64,000 bases of DNA from CAYUQT01 sp964446835 (GCA_964446835.1 CAYUQT010000002.1:175374-239373), one strand, 5' to 3'. Positions 52,016 to 61,600 are shown, counted from the stretch's first letter. The notes: generated by a model not told the origin, from the letters alone. A program made the numbers and translations.

Positions 52016-52872
52016 CGCAAGACAAGATCATCAAGGCGATCCTCCTGGCTGTTGCCTTCTCAGCCATTCTGGGGCTGGCGGTCATCACCGTCTTCATCTT
52101 CAAGGAGGGGCTGCCAATTATCCTGCGGATCGGGCCAGGACATTTCTTCCTGTCTTCGGATTGGGATCCCAAGGCAGAGCGTTTCGGTATTCTGTCGATG
52201 ATCGTCGGATCACTGATGGTCACCTGCGGAGCAATGGCCATCGGTGTAACGTTCAGCCTGGGGCTTGCCATCGTGCTGACCCAGTTCTGCCCACCCAGGG
52301 TGGCCGGCATCCTCAAACCCATCGTCGAATTGCTGGCCGGCATCCCTTCGGTGGTCTATGGGTTTGTAGGCGTCGTCACTCTGGTACCGCTGATCCGGGA
52401 TCACCTGGGCGGGCCTGGACTCTCGGTGCTTGCGGCCTCGGTTGTTCTCGGAATCATGGTTCTGCCCACAGTCACCAGTATCTCGGTGGATGCCCTCAAT
52501 GCGGTACCGCGTCCGTACTGGGAGGGATCCATCGCCCTGGGTGCCACACGATGGCAAACGACTTGCATGGTCATGCTCAAGGCCGCAAGGTCCGGGATTG
52601 TCGCCGCCGTCATCCTCGGCATGGGCCGCGCTGTCGGAGAGACGATGGCCGTGATCATGGTAGCAGGCAACTCACTGAACATTCCTCATAGTATCCTTGA
52701 CCCCGTCCGCACGTTGACGAGCAACATTGCCCTGGAGATGGGCTATGCCTCGGGACACCACCGACAGGCGTTGTTCGCTACGGGCGTCACGCTGTTTGTC
52801 ATCATCATGGTGCTGAACAGCATCGCGCTGACCGTCTCTCGTCGGCGATCGCCGGGGATGGGATCGAGATGA
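52012..52872 (+). CDS. pstC: Phosphate ABC transporter permease PstC
   Basis: 286 residues, six membrane segments. Marks: AIILAVAFSAILGLAVITVFIF at the N-terminus, SLMVTCGAMAIGVTFSLGLAIVLTQFCPPRVAGILKPIVELLAGIPSVVYGFVGVVTL, and the coupling loop ALGATRWQTTCMVMLKAARSGIVAAVILGMGRAVGETMAV. Overlaps pstS and pstA by four bases each. Confidence 0.94.
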   Translation: MTQDKIIKAILLAVAFSAILGLAVITVFIFKEGLPIILRIGPGHFFLSSDWDPKAERFGILSMIVGSLMVTCGAMAIGVTFSLGLAIVLTQFCPPRVAGILKPIVELLAGIPSVVYGFVGVVTLVPLIRDHLGGPGLSVLAASVVLGIMVLPTVTSISVDALNAVPRPYWEGSIALGATRWQTTCMVMLKAARSGIVAAVILGMGRAVGETMAVIMVAGNSLNIPHSILDPVRTLTSNIALEMGYASGHHRQALFATGVTLFVIIMVLNSIALTVSRRRSPGMGSR

Positions 52873-53711
52873 GGCTCTCACCAGCCATCGTCGAACGGTT
52901 GGCTGTCGTGGTACTGTGGACCATGGCGGCGATCACCGTCGGTGTCCTGCTGTTCATCCTTGCCTTCATCCTGGCCCACGGGCTGCCGCACGTCACGTGG
53001 GAGTTCCTCACCCAGTCCCCCGAGAGCATGGGGCGCAAGGGCGGGATACTCCCGATGATTGTGGGCACGCTGATGATCTCCGGTCTGGCCGTTCTGATTG
53101 CCGCGCCGATCGGCGTGGCTACCGCGATCTACCTCACCGAGTACACCCGAGAAGGCCGCGTGACCGCCATCATCCGTTTTGGCGCAGACTGCCTGGCAGG
53201 CATACCGTCCATCATCTTTGGGCTCTTCGGTTTTGTATTCTTTGCGATCACCCTGAAGATGGGGTTCTCCATCATTTCCGGAAGCCTGACGTTGGCCCTG
53301 ATGGTGCTGCCGACCATCATCCGCACGAGCGAAGAGGCGATCCGGGCGGTTCCCTATGCCTATCGAGAGGTCAGTCACGGCCTCGGCAGCACTCGATGGC
53401 AGATGGTCACCCACGTGGTCCTCCGTTCAGCGTTACCGGGCATCGCGACCGGGGTGGTGTTGGCCCTGGGCCGAAGCATCAGCGAAACCGCCGCCGTGAT
53501 GCTCACCGCCGGATCCGGTCTCAGGATGCCTCAGTCGCTTCTGGATTCGTCGCGGACGCTGGCCCTGCATTTCTATGTCCTCTCTCGCGAGGGCATTTCC
53601 ATGTCCAACGCCTATGCCACGGCTTCCGTCCTGGTGATCTCGATTCTCGCGATCAACCTGATCGCCTACTGGCTGATGCGTCGTTTTGTCGCCCAGGGAG
53701 GTAGCAGGTGA
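52869..53711 (+). CDS. pstA: Phosphate ABC transporter permease PstA
   Basis: 280 residues, six membrane segments. Marks: GGILPMIVGTLMISGLAVLIAAPIGVATAIYLTEYTREGR, CLAGIPSIIFGLFGFVFFAI, the coupling loop HGLGSTRWQMVTHVVLRSALPGIATGVVLALGRSISETAAVMLTAG, and LHFYVLSREG. Pairs with PstC to form the channel. Its last bases overlap the pstB1 start. Confidence 0.94.
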   Translation: MRLSPAIVERLAVVVLWTMAAITVGVLLFILAFILAHGLPHVTWEFLTQSPESMGRKGGILPMIVGTLMISGLAVLIAAPIGVATAIYLTEYTREGRVTAIIRFGADCLAGIPSIIFGLFGFVFFAITLKMGFSIISGSLTLALMVLPTIIRTSEEAIRAVPYAYREVSHGLGSTRWQMVTHVVLRSALPGIATGVVLALGRSISETAAVMLTAGSGLRMPQSLLDSSRTLALHFYVLSREGISMSNAYATASVLVISILAINLIAYWLMRRFVAQGGSR

Positions 53712-54481
53712 TGTTACCGGAAGACGCCCAAGCCAAGATCGAAGTCCGAGACTTCTCCGCCAGCTATGGCGGAGAACGTGTATTGACGCAACTGACCCTG
53801 GATATTCGGACACGGGAGCGACTGGCGATCATCGGCCCGGCCGCCAGCGGCAAGACCACGTTCCTGCGTTCTCTGAATCGTCTCAACGATTTGAACCCCG
53901 CCTTCACGCATACAGGGGCCATTCTGCTCGATGGTCAGGACATCTACCACCGAACGATGGACGTCGCCGTCCTTCGGCGGCGCATCGGCATGGTGTACGC
54001 CGTGCCTGTGCCCCTGCCCTGGTCGATCTACGACAATCTGGTGTATGGGATGAAACTGGCCGGCATGCACGACCGTAACACTCTGGACGAGCGTGTCGAG
54101 GCCTCCTTGCGAAGCGTCGTCTTGTGGGACGAGGTCAAAGACCGCCTTCGGACGCCCGCCTACAACCTCTCGGGCGGACAACAGCAGAGGATGTGCCTGG
54201 CTCGGGTTCTGGCCCTCGAACCGGAGGTCCTGGTCCTGGATGAACCTTGCTCCGGACTGGACCCCATCTCGACCGGAAAGATCGAAGACGCGCTGGCCGA
54301 GTTGAAGGCGAAACACTCGATCGTGCTCGTGACGAACAACACCAAGCAGGCGGCCAGGGCCTCCGACCGAACGGCCTTCTTCCTGATGGGCGAACTGGTC
54401 GAGATCGGACCGACATCGGAGCTCTTCACGAAGCCCAGGCAGCGGCGGACCAATGACTATCTGGTCGGGCAATTCGGGTAG
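53708..54481 (+). CDS. pstB: Phosphate ABC transporter ATPase, subunit 1 (Q-loop and H-loop residues changed)
   Basis: 257 residues. Walker A GPAASGKT (43-50), signature LSGGQQQR (154-161) and Walker B LVLDEPCSGLDP with Glu 179 are intact. But the Q-loop Gln is replaced by Ala 98 (GMVYAVPVPLPWSIYDN, where PstB normally has FQKPNPFP), and the switch His is replaced by Asn 210 (LVTNNTKQAAR instead of VTHN). Such changes usually abolish hydrolysis at that subunit's own ATP site. The next gene encodes a second PstB with the opposite defects, so the two probably work as a heterodimer (see findings). Four-base overlap with pstA; 9 bases to the next gene. Confidence 0.9.
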   Translation: MMLPEDAQAKIEVRDFSASYGGERVLTQLTLDIRTRERLAIIGPAASGKTTFLRSLNRLNDLNPAFTHTGAILLDGQDIYHRTMDVAVLRRRIGMVYAVPVPLPWSIYDNLVYGMKLAGMHDRNTLDERVEASLRSVVLWDEVKDRLRTPAYNLSGGQQQRMCLARVLALEPEVLVLDEPCSGLDPISTGKIEDALAELKAKHSIVLVTNNTKQAARASDRTAFFLMGELVEIGPTSELFTKPRQRRTNDYLVGQFG

Positions 54482-54490
54482 GCGAACGCC

Positions 54491-55246
54491 ATGGATTTCA
54501 AGATACGAACCGAAGGGCTGAACCTCTACTATGGGGACTTCCACGCCCTGAAGGACGTCAGCGTCTCCATACGTCCGCAGGCCATCACTGCCATCATCGG
54601 CCCTTCAGGATGCGGAAAATCGACGCTGCTGCGCTGTTTCAACCGGATGAACGACCTCATCAGCGGTGTGCGAGTCACTGGCCGGGTCCTCCTGGACAAT
54701 GAGGACATCCTCGGTTCGACCCTCAGTCTGACCCGGCTGCGACGGCGCGTGGGCCTGGTCTTTCAGAGGCCCAACCCCTTTCCGTTGACAGTCTTTGACA
54801 ACGTCGCCTACGGACTGCGCGTGCACGGGATGACCGACCGTGCCAAGCTTGAGGAGTCCGTGGAGAACAGCCTTCGAGCCACCTGGTTGTGGGATGAGCT
54901 AAAGGACGCCCTGGACGCTCCCGCCCTTAAGTTGTCGCCCGAACAGCAACAGCGGCTCTGCATCTCGCGTCTGGTGGCCATTGAGCCGGAGGTCTTGCTC
55001 ATGGACGAACCGTGCTCGGCCCTGGACCCGATCGCCACGGCACACGTCGAAGACCTGATGCGAAACCTCGCAGACAGGTACACTATTGTCATCGTGACGC
55101 ACAACATGCAGCAGGCGGCAAGGGTTTCCAGCGAAACGGCCTTCATGCTGCTCGGCGATCTCATCGAATTTGGGCCGACGCCCCGCATCTTCGAGAACCC
55201 TGGGGATCGGCGAACCGAGGACTACGTGTCCGGCCGCTACGGATAG
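54491..55246 (+). CDS. pstB: Phosphate ABC transporter ATPase, subunit 2 (degenerate signature motif)
   Basis: 251 residues. Walker A GPSGCGKS (38-45), Q-loop FQRPNPFP with Gln 92, Walker B LLMDEPCSALDP and switch His 204 (VTHNMQQAAR) are all canonical. The signature is changed from LSGGQ to LSPEQ (148-152). In an ABC dimer each ATP is held between the Walker side of one subunit and the signature of the other. So this protein should supply the catalytic half-site and rely on the LSGGQ of the upstream PstB. Frame and codon use look normal; not a pseudogene. Followed after 37 bases by phoU. Confidence 0.92.
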   Translation: MDFKIRTEGLNLYYGDFHALKDVSVSIRPQAITAIIGPSGCGKSTLLRCFNRMNDLISGVRVTGRVLLDNEDILGSTLSLTRLRRRVGLVFQRPNPFPLTVFDNVAYGLRVHGMTDRAKLEESVENSLRATWLWDELKDALDAPALKLSPEQQQRLCISRLVAIEPEVLLMDEPCSALDPIATAHVEDLMRNLADRYTIVIVTHNMQQAARVSSETAFMLLGDLIEFGPTPRIFENPGDRRTEDYVSGRYG

Positions 55247-55283
55247 CCAGAGGCAAACGTACGGCATAGGAGCCTGAAATATC

Positions 55284-55979
55284 ATGTCCGTTCACCTCCA
55301 CAGAGAAATTGAGAAGCTGAAGTGCATGCTCCTGAACCTCGGAGCGCTCGTCGAGAGGAGCGTTCATGAGGCTGTCCAGTCGATACTCCGTCGCGACACC
55401 CTCGCCGCCAATCGAGTGATTCAGGAGGACTCCCCTATCGACGATCTCGAGATCGACGTCGAGGAGGAGTGCTTGAAACTTCTCGCCCTTCATCAGCCCG
55501 TCGCGACGGACCTGAGGTTCATCATCGCCGTACTCAAGATCAACGGTGACCTCGAGAGGATCGGTGACAAGTCCGTCAGTATTGCCAAGCGGACCCGGTT
55601 CCTGTTGGATCGTGAACCGATCGACCTTGCGTTTGATCTCGCCGGCATGGCCGATAAGGTACAGCATATGCTCCGAGAATCCCTCAACGCGCTGGTCAAC
55701 ATGGATAGCGAACTGGCCCTGAAGGTGCGCACCATGGACAGCGACGTCGATGAGATGCTTCGCACCGTAAACTCGCGGGTCAAGGAGATGATCCTCGGCC
55801 ATCCCGAACGGGCCGACTCGTTACTCGCCATGCTGGACATCTCGCGACACATGGAACGGATCGCCGACCACGCCACGAACATCGCCGAAGACGTTATCTA
55901 CATGGTCGAAGGAGAGATCGTACGACATCGTGCCCCGAGCACCGAAACGCCCAGGACGACACGAAAGGATGCAACATGA
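55284..55979 (+). CDS. phoU: Phosphate transport/signalling protein PhoU
   Basis: 231 residues forming two three-helix PhoU domains. Marks: LHREIEKLKCMLLNLGALVERSVHEAV, the metal-site motif IDDLEIDVEEECLKLLALHQPVATDLRFIIAVLKINGDLERIGDKSVSIA, and the matching second domain DSLLAMLDISRHMERIADHATNIAEDVIYMVEG. Links PstSCAB activity to PhoR so that the regulon is off when phosphate is plentiful. ATGA overlap with phoB. Confidence 0.94.
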   Translation: MSVHLHREIEKLKCMLLNLGALVERSVHEAVQSILRRDTLAANRVIQEDSPIDDLEIDVEEECLKLLALHQPVATDLRFIIAVLKINGDLERIGDKSVSIAKRTRFLLDREPIDLAFDLAGMADKVQHMLRESLNALVNMDSELALKVRTMDSDVDEMLRTVNSRVKEMILGHPERADSLLAMLDISRHMERIADHATNIAEDVIYMVEGEIVRHRAPSTETPRTTRKDAT

Positions 55980-56668
55980 CCAAGGAGAGCATCCTCGTCG
56001 TCGATGACGAGGAGAATATCATCGAGCTGGTAACGTACAACCTGACCCGATATGGTTATCGGATGATGAGCGCCACGACCGGAGAAGAGGCCCTTGTCCT
56101 GGCTCGATCGCGGCAGCCCGACCTGATCGTCCTCGACCTGATGCTGCCCGGAATTGACGGGCTGGAGGTCTGCAAGCAACTCAAATCGTCGGCCGATACC
56201 CGAGCCATCCCCATTGTCGTGCTCACGGCCAAGGGCGAAGACCCCGACATCATCACCGGCCTGGAACTGGGCGCCGACGACTACGTGGTAAAACCATTCA
56301 GCCCAAAGGTCCTGGTCGCTCGTGTCCGTGCTGCACTTCGCCGTCGCAGCGAACCGGCCGGCACGGAAGAGACGCCCCTGACGATCGGACCTCTTACCAT
56401 ACACTCGGGGCGGCATGAGGTGCATGTCGATGGAAAACCGCTGGCCCTGACGTTCACCGAGTTCGGCATCCTGAGCCTGCTGGCCAAGAGACCCGGCTGG
56501 GTCTTCTCCCGATACCAGATCGTCGATGCCATACGGGGAAGCGATACGGTGGTGACCGACCGATCGGTCGACGTTCACATCGCCTCGCTTCGAAAGAAGC
56601 TCGATGCCCACGCCCACCTCATCGAAACGGTGCGTGGCGTCGGTTACCGCTTTGCACATGAAGCCTGA
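55976..56668 (+). CDS. phoB: Phosphate regulon response regulator PhoB (OmpR family)
   Basis: 230 residues. The receiver domain has Asp 10/11 and phosphorylated Asp 54 (DLIVLDLMLPGIDGLEVC) and Lys in YVVKPFSPK. The winged-helix DNA-binding domain holds LTFTEFGILSLLAKRPGWVFSRYQIV and DRSVDVHIASLRKKLD followed by ETVRGVGYRF. Location after phoU and directly before a PhoR-type kinase identifies it. Probably binds the Pho-box-like repeat at 51115. Confidence 0.94.
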   Translation: MTKESILVVDDEENIIELVTYNLTRYGYRMMSATTGEEALVLARSRQPDLIVLDLMLPGIDGLEVCKQLKSSADTRAIPIVVLTAKGEDPDIITGLELGADDYVVKPFSPKVLVARVRAALRRRSEPAGTEETPLTIGPLTIHSGRHEVHVDGKPLALTFTEFGILSLLAKRPGWVFSRYQIVDAIRGSDTVVTDRSVDVHIASLRKKLDAHAHLIETVRGVGYRFAHEA

Positions 56669-56671
56669 CCC

Positions 56672-58453
56672 ATGAAGCACAGACTCTTCTGGAAAGTCTA
56701 TCTCACGCAGCTCCTCCTGGTGATTCTCTGCACCGGTGCCGTCTGTGCCTATGCCGTCCGGTATGTCCATGAATTCTATCTGTCCGACATCGGAGACCAA
56801 CTGGAAGACAAGGCCGCCCTTATCGCCGCCCAGGTCATCGACGACGTCAGACATCGAAGACGCGATCGCCTGGAAACCCTCTGCCGCTCCCTCGGGTCGG
56901 CTGCCAAGACCCGAATCACCATTGTCGAACCAGACGGAACACCAATCGCAGACTCCGATGAGAACCCTCAGGCTATGGAGAACCACGCCGACCGTCCTGA
57001 GATTCGCGAAGCCCTGAACGGCCACACCTTCCGAGACATTCACTACAGTCGGACCCTCAGGGCCGACAGGTTGTACGTGGCGCTGCCCCTCAAAGACGAT
57101 ACGCGGGTGGTCGCCGCACTGCGCACCTCGGTGTCCCTCTCAGACGTCCACAACGCCCTCATGAAGGTCTACTCCCGAATCGGGATCATCGCTCTGACGG
57201 TCGCTGCTCTTGCCGTGATCCTGAGCCTGGGCATCTCCCGGCGGATCATCGGACCGCTGGAGCGTATTCGACAGGGCGCCGAGCGATTCGCCCAGGGAGA
57301 CCTCAGCACGCGATTGCCCCTGTCGGACACCGCCGAGATTCGAGGGCTGGCCCTGGTCCTGAACCGCATGGCTTCCGAACTCGACGAGAAGATCCACGCC
57401 ATTACTCAAGAGCGGAATGAGCGCCAGGCCGTCCTGGCCAGTATGGTCGAGGGGGTTCTCGCCCTCGATCGAGAACAGCGCGTCATCGGTCTGAACCAGG
57501 CCGCCGGGCGTCTGATCGGCGTCGACCTCACGACCGCCCACGGGCGTCCACTTATCGAGATCGTCCGCAACGCAGATCTCCTTCGATTCGTCCTGAGACT
57601 CTCGCTCGGAGAACACACCATCGAAGACGAGATCGTCCTTCGGGGTGTAGGAGAGGAACGGTTCATCCAGGTTCACGGGACTTCACTGCGAAACGCCGCC
57701 GGTAGGGACATCGGCACTCTGCTCGTCATGAACGACGTCACCCGTATCCGGCGTCTGGAGAAGATCCGTCGGGAATTCGTCTCCAACGTCTCTCATGAGC
57801 TCAAAACACCGATCACATCGATCCAGGGCTTTGTCGAAACCCTTCGCGAGGGGGCCCTGTCCGACCCTCAACAGGCGGAACGGTTCCTGGGCATCATCGC
57901 CGCCCAGGCCGATCGCCTGAACGCGATCATCGACGACCTTCTGCAACTCTCTCGCCTGGAGCAGGAGGGATCCAAGGTTGAGATGAGCGACCATGCGCTG
58001 AGGGACATTCTGGACAGCGCGATCGCGGCCTGTCAGGTCATGGCCGTCGAGAAGAAGATCACTCTGAACGTCTCATGCCCCCCAGAGATACGAGTGACAG
58101 CCAATGCCCCCTTGCTGGAGCGTGCCGTCGTCAATCTGCTCGACAACGCCATCAAGTACACTGAGCCCGCCGGCGATGTCTCTCTTGAGGCAGAGCTAAG
58201 AGCGGATCAGCTCCTGATCCACGTCCGCGATAACGGCTGCGGCATCGCCGCCGAACACCTGCCGCGTCTCTTCGAACGCTTCTACCGCGTCGACAGGGCC
58301 CGCAGCCGAAAAATGGGCGGTACAGGTCTCGGCCTGGCCATCGTCAAGCATATCGTCCAGGCCCACGGCGGGAACGTCTCAGTGGCGAGTACACCCGGAA
58401 AAGGCAGCGTCTTCACCATGGCGATTCCGTCGGGCTCTCCGCTTCGCGGCTGA
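56672..58453 (+). CDS. phoR: Phosphate regulon sensor histidine kinase PhoR
   Basis: 593 residues. Membrane segment 10-30, an external sensor region of about 130 residues (31-165), second membrane segment 168-188, HAMP (190-245), PAS (250-360), HisKA with His 375 in FVSNVSHELKTPITSIQGFVETL, then HATPase with VVNLLDNAIKYT, VRDNGCGI, and GGTGLGLAIVKHIV. This is the long PhoR form with an extracytoplasmic domain, as in Bacillus, rather than the short E. coli type. Starts 3 bases after phoB and ends the phosphate operon. Confidence 0.92.
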   Translation: MKHRLFWKVYLTQLLLVILCTGAVCAYAVRYVHEFYLSDIGDQLEDKAALIAAQVIDDVRHRRRDRLETLCRSLGSAAKTRITIVEPDGTPIADSDENPQAMENHADRPEIREALNGHTFRDIHYSRTLRADRLYVALPLKDDTRVVAALRTSVSLSDVHNALMKVYSRIGIIALTVAALAVILSLGISRRIIGPLERIRQGAERFAQGDLSTRLPLSDTAEIRGLALVLNRMASELDEKIHAITQERNERQAVLASMVEGVLALDREQRVIGLNQAAGRLIGVDLTTAHGRPLIEIVRNADLLRFVLRLSLGEHTIEDEIVLRGVGEERFIQVHGTSLRNAAGRDIGTLLVMNDVTRIRRLEKIRREFVSNVSHELKTPITSIQGFVETLREGALSDPQQAERFLGIIAAQADRLNAIIDDLLQLSRLEQEGSKVEMSDHALRDILDSAIAACQVMAVEKKITLNVSCPPEIRVTANAPLLERAVVNLLDNAIKYTEPAGDVSLEAELRADQLLIHVRDNGCGIAAEHLPRLFERFYRVDRARSRKMGGTGLGLAIVKHIVQAHGGNVSVASTPGKGSVFTMAIPSGSPLRG

Positions 58454-58511
58454 TCCACCGCCTGCAATCAGAATCGAATCGCCCGGCGGTCTTTGACCCA
58501 TCGATCAGGGG

Positions 58512-61472
58512 CTATCGCTTTCTCTCTGCCTTCACCTTGACAGCCCCACCGGCCGGCACCTCCAGACACCACACGCCTTTCTGCTGAGTGGCCTTGGCCC
58601 CTTCTGCCGTGACCTTTGAGTAGGCCTCCGCCCTTCCCGGCACTTCCACGACAGCCGAAACGCCAGTCGGAAGCTCCGCTTCAAGGACGAAGGAGGTATC
58701 CTTGTTCTCCCAGCTCACCGCCACGGGCCCCAGCGGCGTGTGCCACGTCCCTTTGGCCCACTTCAGGTCCACGGGCTGCGGGGCGATTCGCACCCGCCGG
58801 CACCCCGGCGAATCCCACCATGCTCCCAATTGATATCGGGTCAGGAAATACGTCGGAGCGGCTGACCACGCATGGCAGCAACTCCGTGTCCACCACTTCT
58901 TCTCCCAACCCGGGAAGGTCTCCCAGAACGTCGTGGCACCCTTGTCCACCATCTCGCCCCAGCGCGTGCGCACCACGCTCAGAATGTCAGCCTGCCGGCC
59001 CTGCCGCGCCAGCGCCTCGATGATATAGAACAGGGCAAACGGGCTGCCCACCTTCACCATCCCCTTCTTGGGTTCGACCGCCACATCCTTGATCCGCTCC
59101 AGCCGACGCCCCTCCGCGATGCCATAGGCGATCGCCAGCGAGTTCGTCTGCTGACTGACCACATCGCTCCGTTTGCCATCGTCATGGATCGAGTCGATGT
59201 AGGCCCCCTTCTTCTCGTCCCACAAATGCTCGTTGATCCGGGCAATGAGATTCTTGCGATAGTCCACAAACCAGGCTTGGTCCTTCTGTTCGCCCAGTTC
59301 ACCGGCCATATAGGCCGCACGCTGAATCGCCTCGGCCAGGAACATCTGGTTGTGGGTGACGACATCGTGGCCCGAGTCCTGCCCCGCCCAATCGAACATG
59401 TTCCAGGCATCGATGGACAGCAGGCCGCGGCTGTCCGTCAGACGGTTGCGGATGTTCTGAAGGGTGGTCTTCACCGATGGATAGATCCCCTTGAGGTACT
59501 CGCGATCGCCGCTGAACCGGTAGTGCTCCTCCGCCATCTGAACCCACAGCAGACTCCATGCCGTCAGCAGATTGTCCCACGCACTGGGCACCTGGCTCTC
59601 CGGAATGAGCTGCCTGAAAAGCGACTGCGGGGGAAGTTCGGCACATCGCCGTGTCAGCGAGACGTCGCCGAAGGCCGCGTAGTCGATCATGGCCTCGTTC
59701 CGACCATCGCCCACCCAGTAGGTCTGCTCATACGTGGGACAGTCCGTGAACGTATCCTCCGCACAACACCGCAATGTGTGACGCCCGACCTCCCAGATGC
59801 GATTGAGCAGCGGGTCACTGCACGCGAAGCTGCTTCGCTGAACCGGCGGATGCGTGGCAAAGACCGTCTGGATGCTTCGGATCCGCACCGGGGCCGTCAC
59901 ATTCCGCAGAGTCATCTTGCAGTATCGGTATCCGCGTCGTAGAAACGACACATACTGCTGACGCCCCTCGCGAGTGATGTAACGCATCGCCGACAGGTTG
60001 CCGTAGCTGTAGTGAATCCGCTTGCCGTCCTCGATCTCCTCCAGGCAGTTGAAATCCATCACGACACCGGCCGGAGCAACGACGTCCAGCGCGATCTGGC
60101 CGACCACCTCCCGACCGAAGTCCAGGAACACCTCCGGATCGCCGCCCGATGAGGGGTGAATCACCGTCACCTCCGGGCTGTCACAACACATCGCCTCCAG
60201 GGCGTCGGCCTTCAGCGTCCCCTCCACCTTCTCGGCAAACGTCGTCTCATTCCACGGGCTGCCGGCCGTGACGATATGCTCGGGGCGAACCGCCTTGGCG
60301 TACGATCGCCACGGCCCCAGGTCGCCCGGTGTTCGACTCTTGCGGATCTTCTCGTACTGATCCTTGTAGTCGTTGATCGGACCGAAGACCGTCCAGGCCG
60401 TCTGGTCGTTATAGACGCCCTTCATGCGAACCGGCTGTTCCAGAAACGCCACATAGGCCCTGTCGAACTCGTGATGCTTACTCGACGGCGGCCGTGCGGC
60501 GATCATGCACAGGTTCTCGCCCTTCTTCAGTTGAATCGGCTTGCCGTCTTCGGCCTCCTGACCGTTGATGATCGGGTGTTCATACCGGTCCATGGCAGTG
60601 AAGAACCGCGCCGTCTGATCGACGGGGCTGTCCAGGATCGTCACGGCGAATCCCTTGAGTTCGCGGTGGTTCTGCATGAAGTAGCCTTCGAGCAGATACG
60701 GACGAAGGGTCAGCCCCAGGGACAGGTTCGGCGTGCGAGCCAGTTGAGCCTTCAGCACCCTCACCGGTGAGACATATTCCTGAGTGAACATGGGCACCGT
60801 CCGCGGAATGAGCTGCTTCCATGGCCCGCCCCCCACCGGGGCAACCACCTTGGCGGCCGAAAACCCCTCGATGAAGCCCGGCGTCAAAACATCCGGAGGT
60901 ACTTCTCGTGCATCGTAGATCTCCTCAAACGGCATCTGGCAACTGATGCGGATGGTCGGACGCACATAGCCCTTGTGTTGCCGCACGAGCCACGTCCCGT
61001 CCGTGATCACCTCGACCTGCCATCCCTGCCCCGACTCGCGCTCGACCTGGACTAATGCCCCGGCCTGTCCCGACGGGTTGTATTGGAACGTCCCCTCCCC
61101 ATAGTGGCTCACCAGGATCGCCAGGCGATTCTTGCCCTTGCGAACCAGACCTGTCAGGTCATAGGTGTCAAACTGCTGGTTGAATGGGAAGCACCGAGCA
61201 GGCCCGTTGCCCAGCCACTCGCCATTGACGAAGAACCGGTAGCGAGAATCGCCGGTCACGTGGGCCCGCCACACCCCTGCCGACTCTGCCGTCTCGAAGT
61301 CCTTGACGGCAAGCAGGTAATAGCCCCTGGGCGAGGCCTCACCGGCATCCCAAATCCACTGGGCCTTCCATTGCACGTCCACCGGCCCACCGGCAGCCAT
61401 CTCCGGAGTCAGAGCCAACCCCAATACGAATCCGCCGGCCACCCCAACAATCCTGGAAAAGCCATGACGCAT
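58512..61472 (-). CDS. Alpha-L-rhamnosidase-like six-hairpin glycosidase (GH78 type)
   Basis: About 986 residues, exported (signal VAGGFVLGLALTPEMAAGG). A jelly-roll carbohydrate-binding part (RYRFFVNGEWLGNGPARCFPFNQQFDTYDLTGLV) and a beta region with REVVGQIALDVVAPAG precede the (alpha/alpha)6 barrel. The catalytic-region motif is FTDCPTYEQTYWVGDGRNEAM, then AWNMFDWAGQDSGHDVVTHNQMFLAEAIQRAA and TTFWETFPGW, and a C-terminal beta domain ends it. The DCP..EQ..W.GD motif places it with GH78-like enzymes but in a subgroup different from the other rhamnosidase here (DCPQRDERLGW). ATG 61472 has GGAG 9 bases upstream. Convergent with phoR. Confidence 0.88.
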   Translation of the reverse strand: MRHGFSRIVGVAGGFVLGLALTPEMAAGGPVDVQWKAQWIWDAGEASPRGYYLLAVKDFETAESAGVWRAHVTGDSRYRFFVNGEWLGNGPARCFPFNQQFDTYDLTGLVRKGKNRLAILVSHYGEGTFQYNPSGQAGALVQVERESGQGWQVEVITDGTWLVRQHKGYVRPTIRISCQMPFEEIYDAREVPPDVLTPGFIEGFSAAKVVAPVGGGPWKQLIPRTVPMFTQEYVSPVRVLKAQLARTPNLSLGLTLRPYLLEGYFMQNHRELKGFAVTILDSPVDQTARFFTAMDRYEHPIINGQEAEDGKPIQLKKGENLCMIAARPPSSKHHEFDRAYVAFLEQPVRMKGVYNDQTAWTVFGPINDYKDQYEKIRKSRTPGDLGPWRSYAKAVRPEHIVTAGSPWNETTFAEKVEGTLKADALEAMCCDSPEVTVIHPSSGGDPEVFLDFGREVVGQIALDVVAPAGVVMDFNCLEEIEDGKRIHYSYGNLSAMRYITREGRQQYVSFLRRGYRYCKMTLRNVTAPVRIRSIQTVFATHPPVQRSSFACSDPLLNRIWEVGRHTLRCCAEDTFTDCPTYEQTYWVGDGRNEAMIDYAAFGDVSLTRRCAELPPQSLFRQLIPESQVPSAWDNLLTAWSLLWVQMAEEHYRFSGDREYLKGIYPSVKTTLQNIRNRLTDSRGLLSIDAWNMFDWAGQDSGHDVVTHNQMFLAEAIQRAAYMAGELGEQKDQAWFVDYRKNLIARINEHLWDEKKGAYIDSIHDDGKRSDVVSQQTNSLAIAYGIAEGRRLERIKDVAVEPKKGMVKVGSPFALFYIIEALARQGRQADILSVVRTRWGEMVDKGATTFWETFPGWEKKWWTRSCCHAWSAAPTYFLTRYQLGAWWDSPGCRRVRIAPQPVDLKWAKGTWHTPLGPVAVSWENKDTSFVLEAELPTGVSAVVEVPGRAEAYSKVTAEGAKATQQKGVWCLEVPAGGAVKVKAERKR

Positions 61473-61600
61473 TATCCCGTTCTCCGCTGACAGTCTCAGG
61501 AACACATCTCGCGCACACCGGATCCGACGTACGGATCATGTCCCGTCTGAGGACATCTATCCCGTCGCATGCCCACCCGGTCATCCAACGACCGAAGCAG

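Noticed and set aside
54491..55246. Second pstB as a decaying pseudogene
   Set aside because: The altered signature alone might suggest decay, but the frame is intact, other motifs are perfect, and the partner has the reverse defects.
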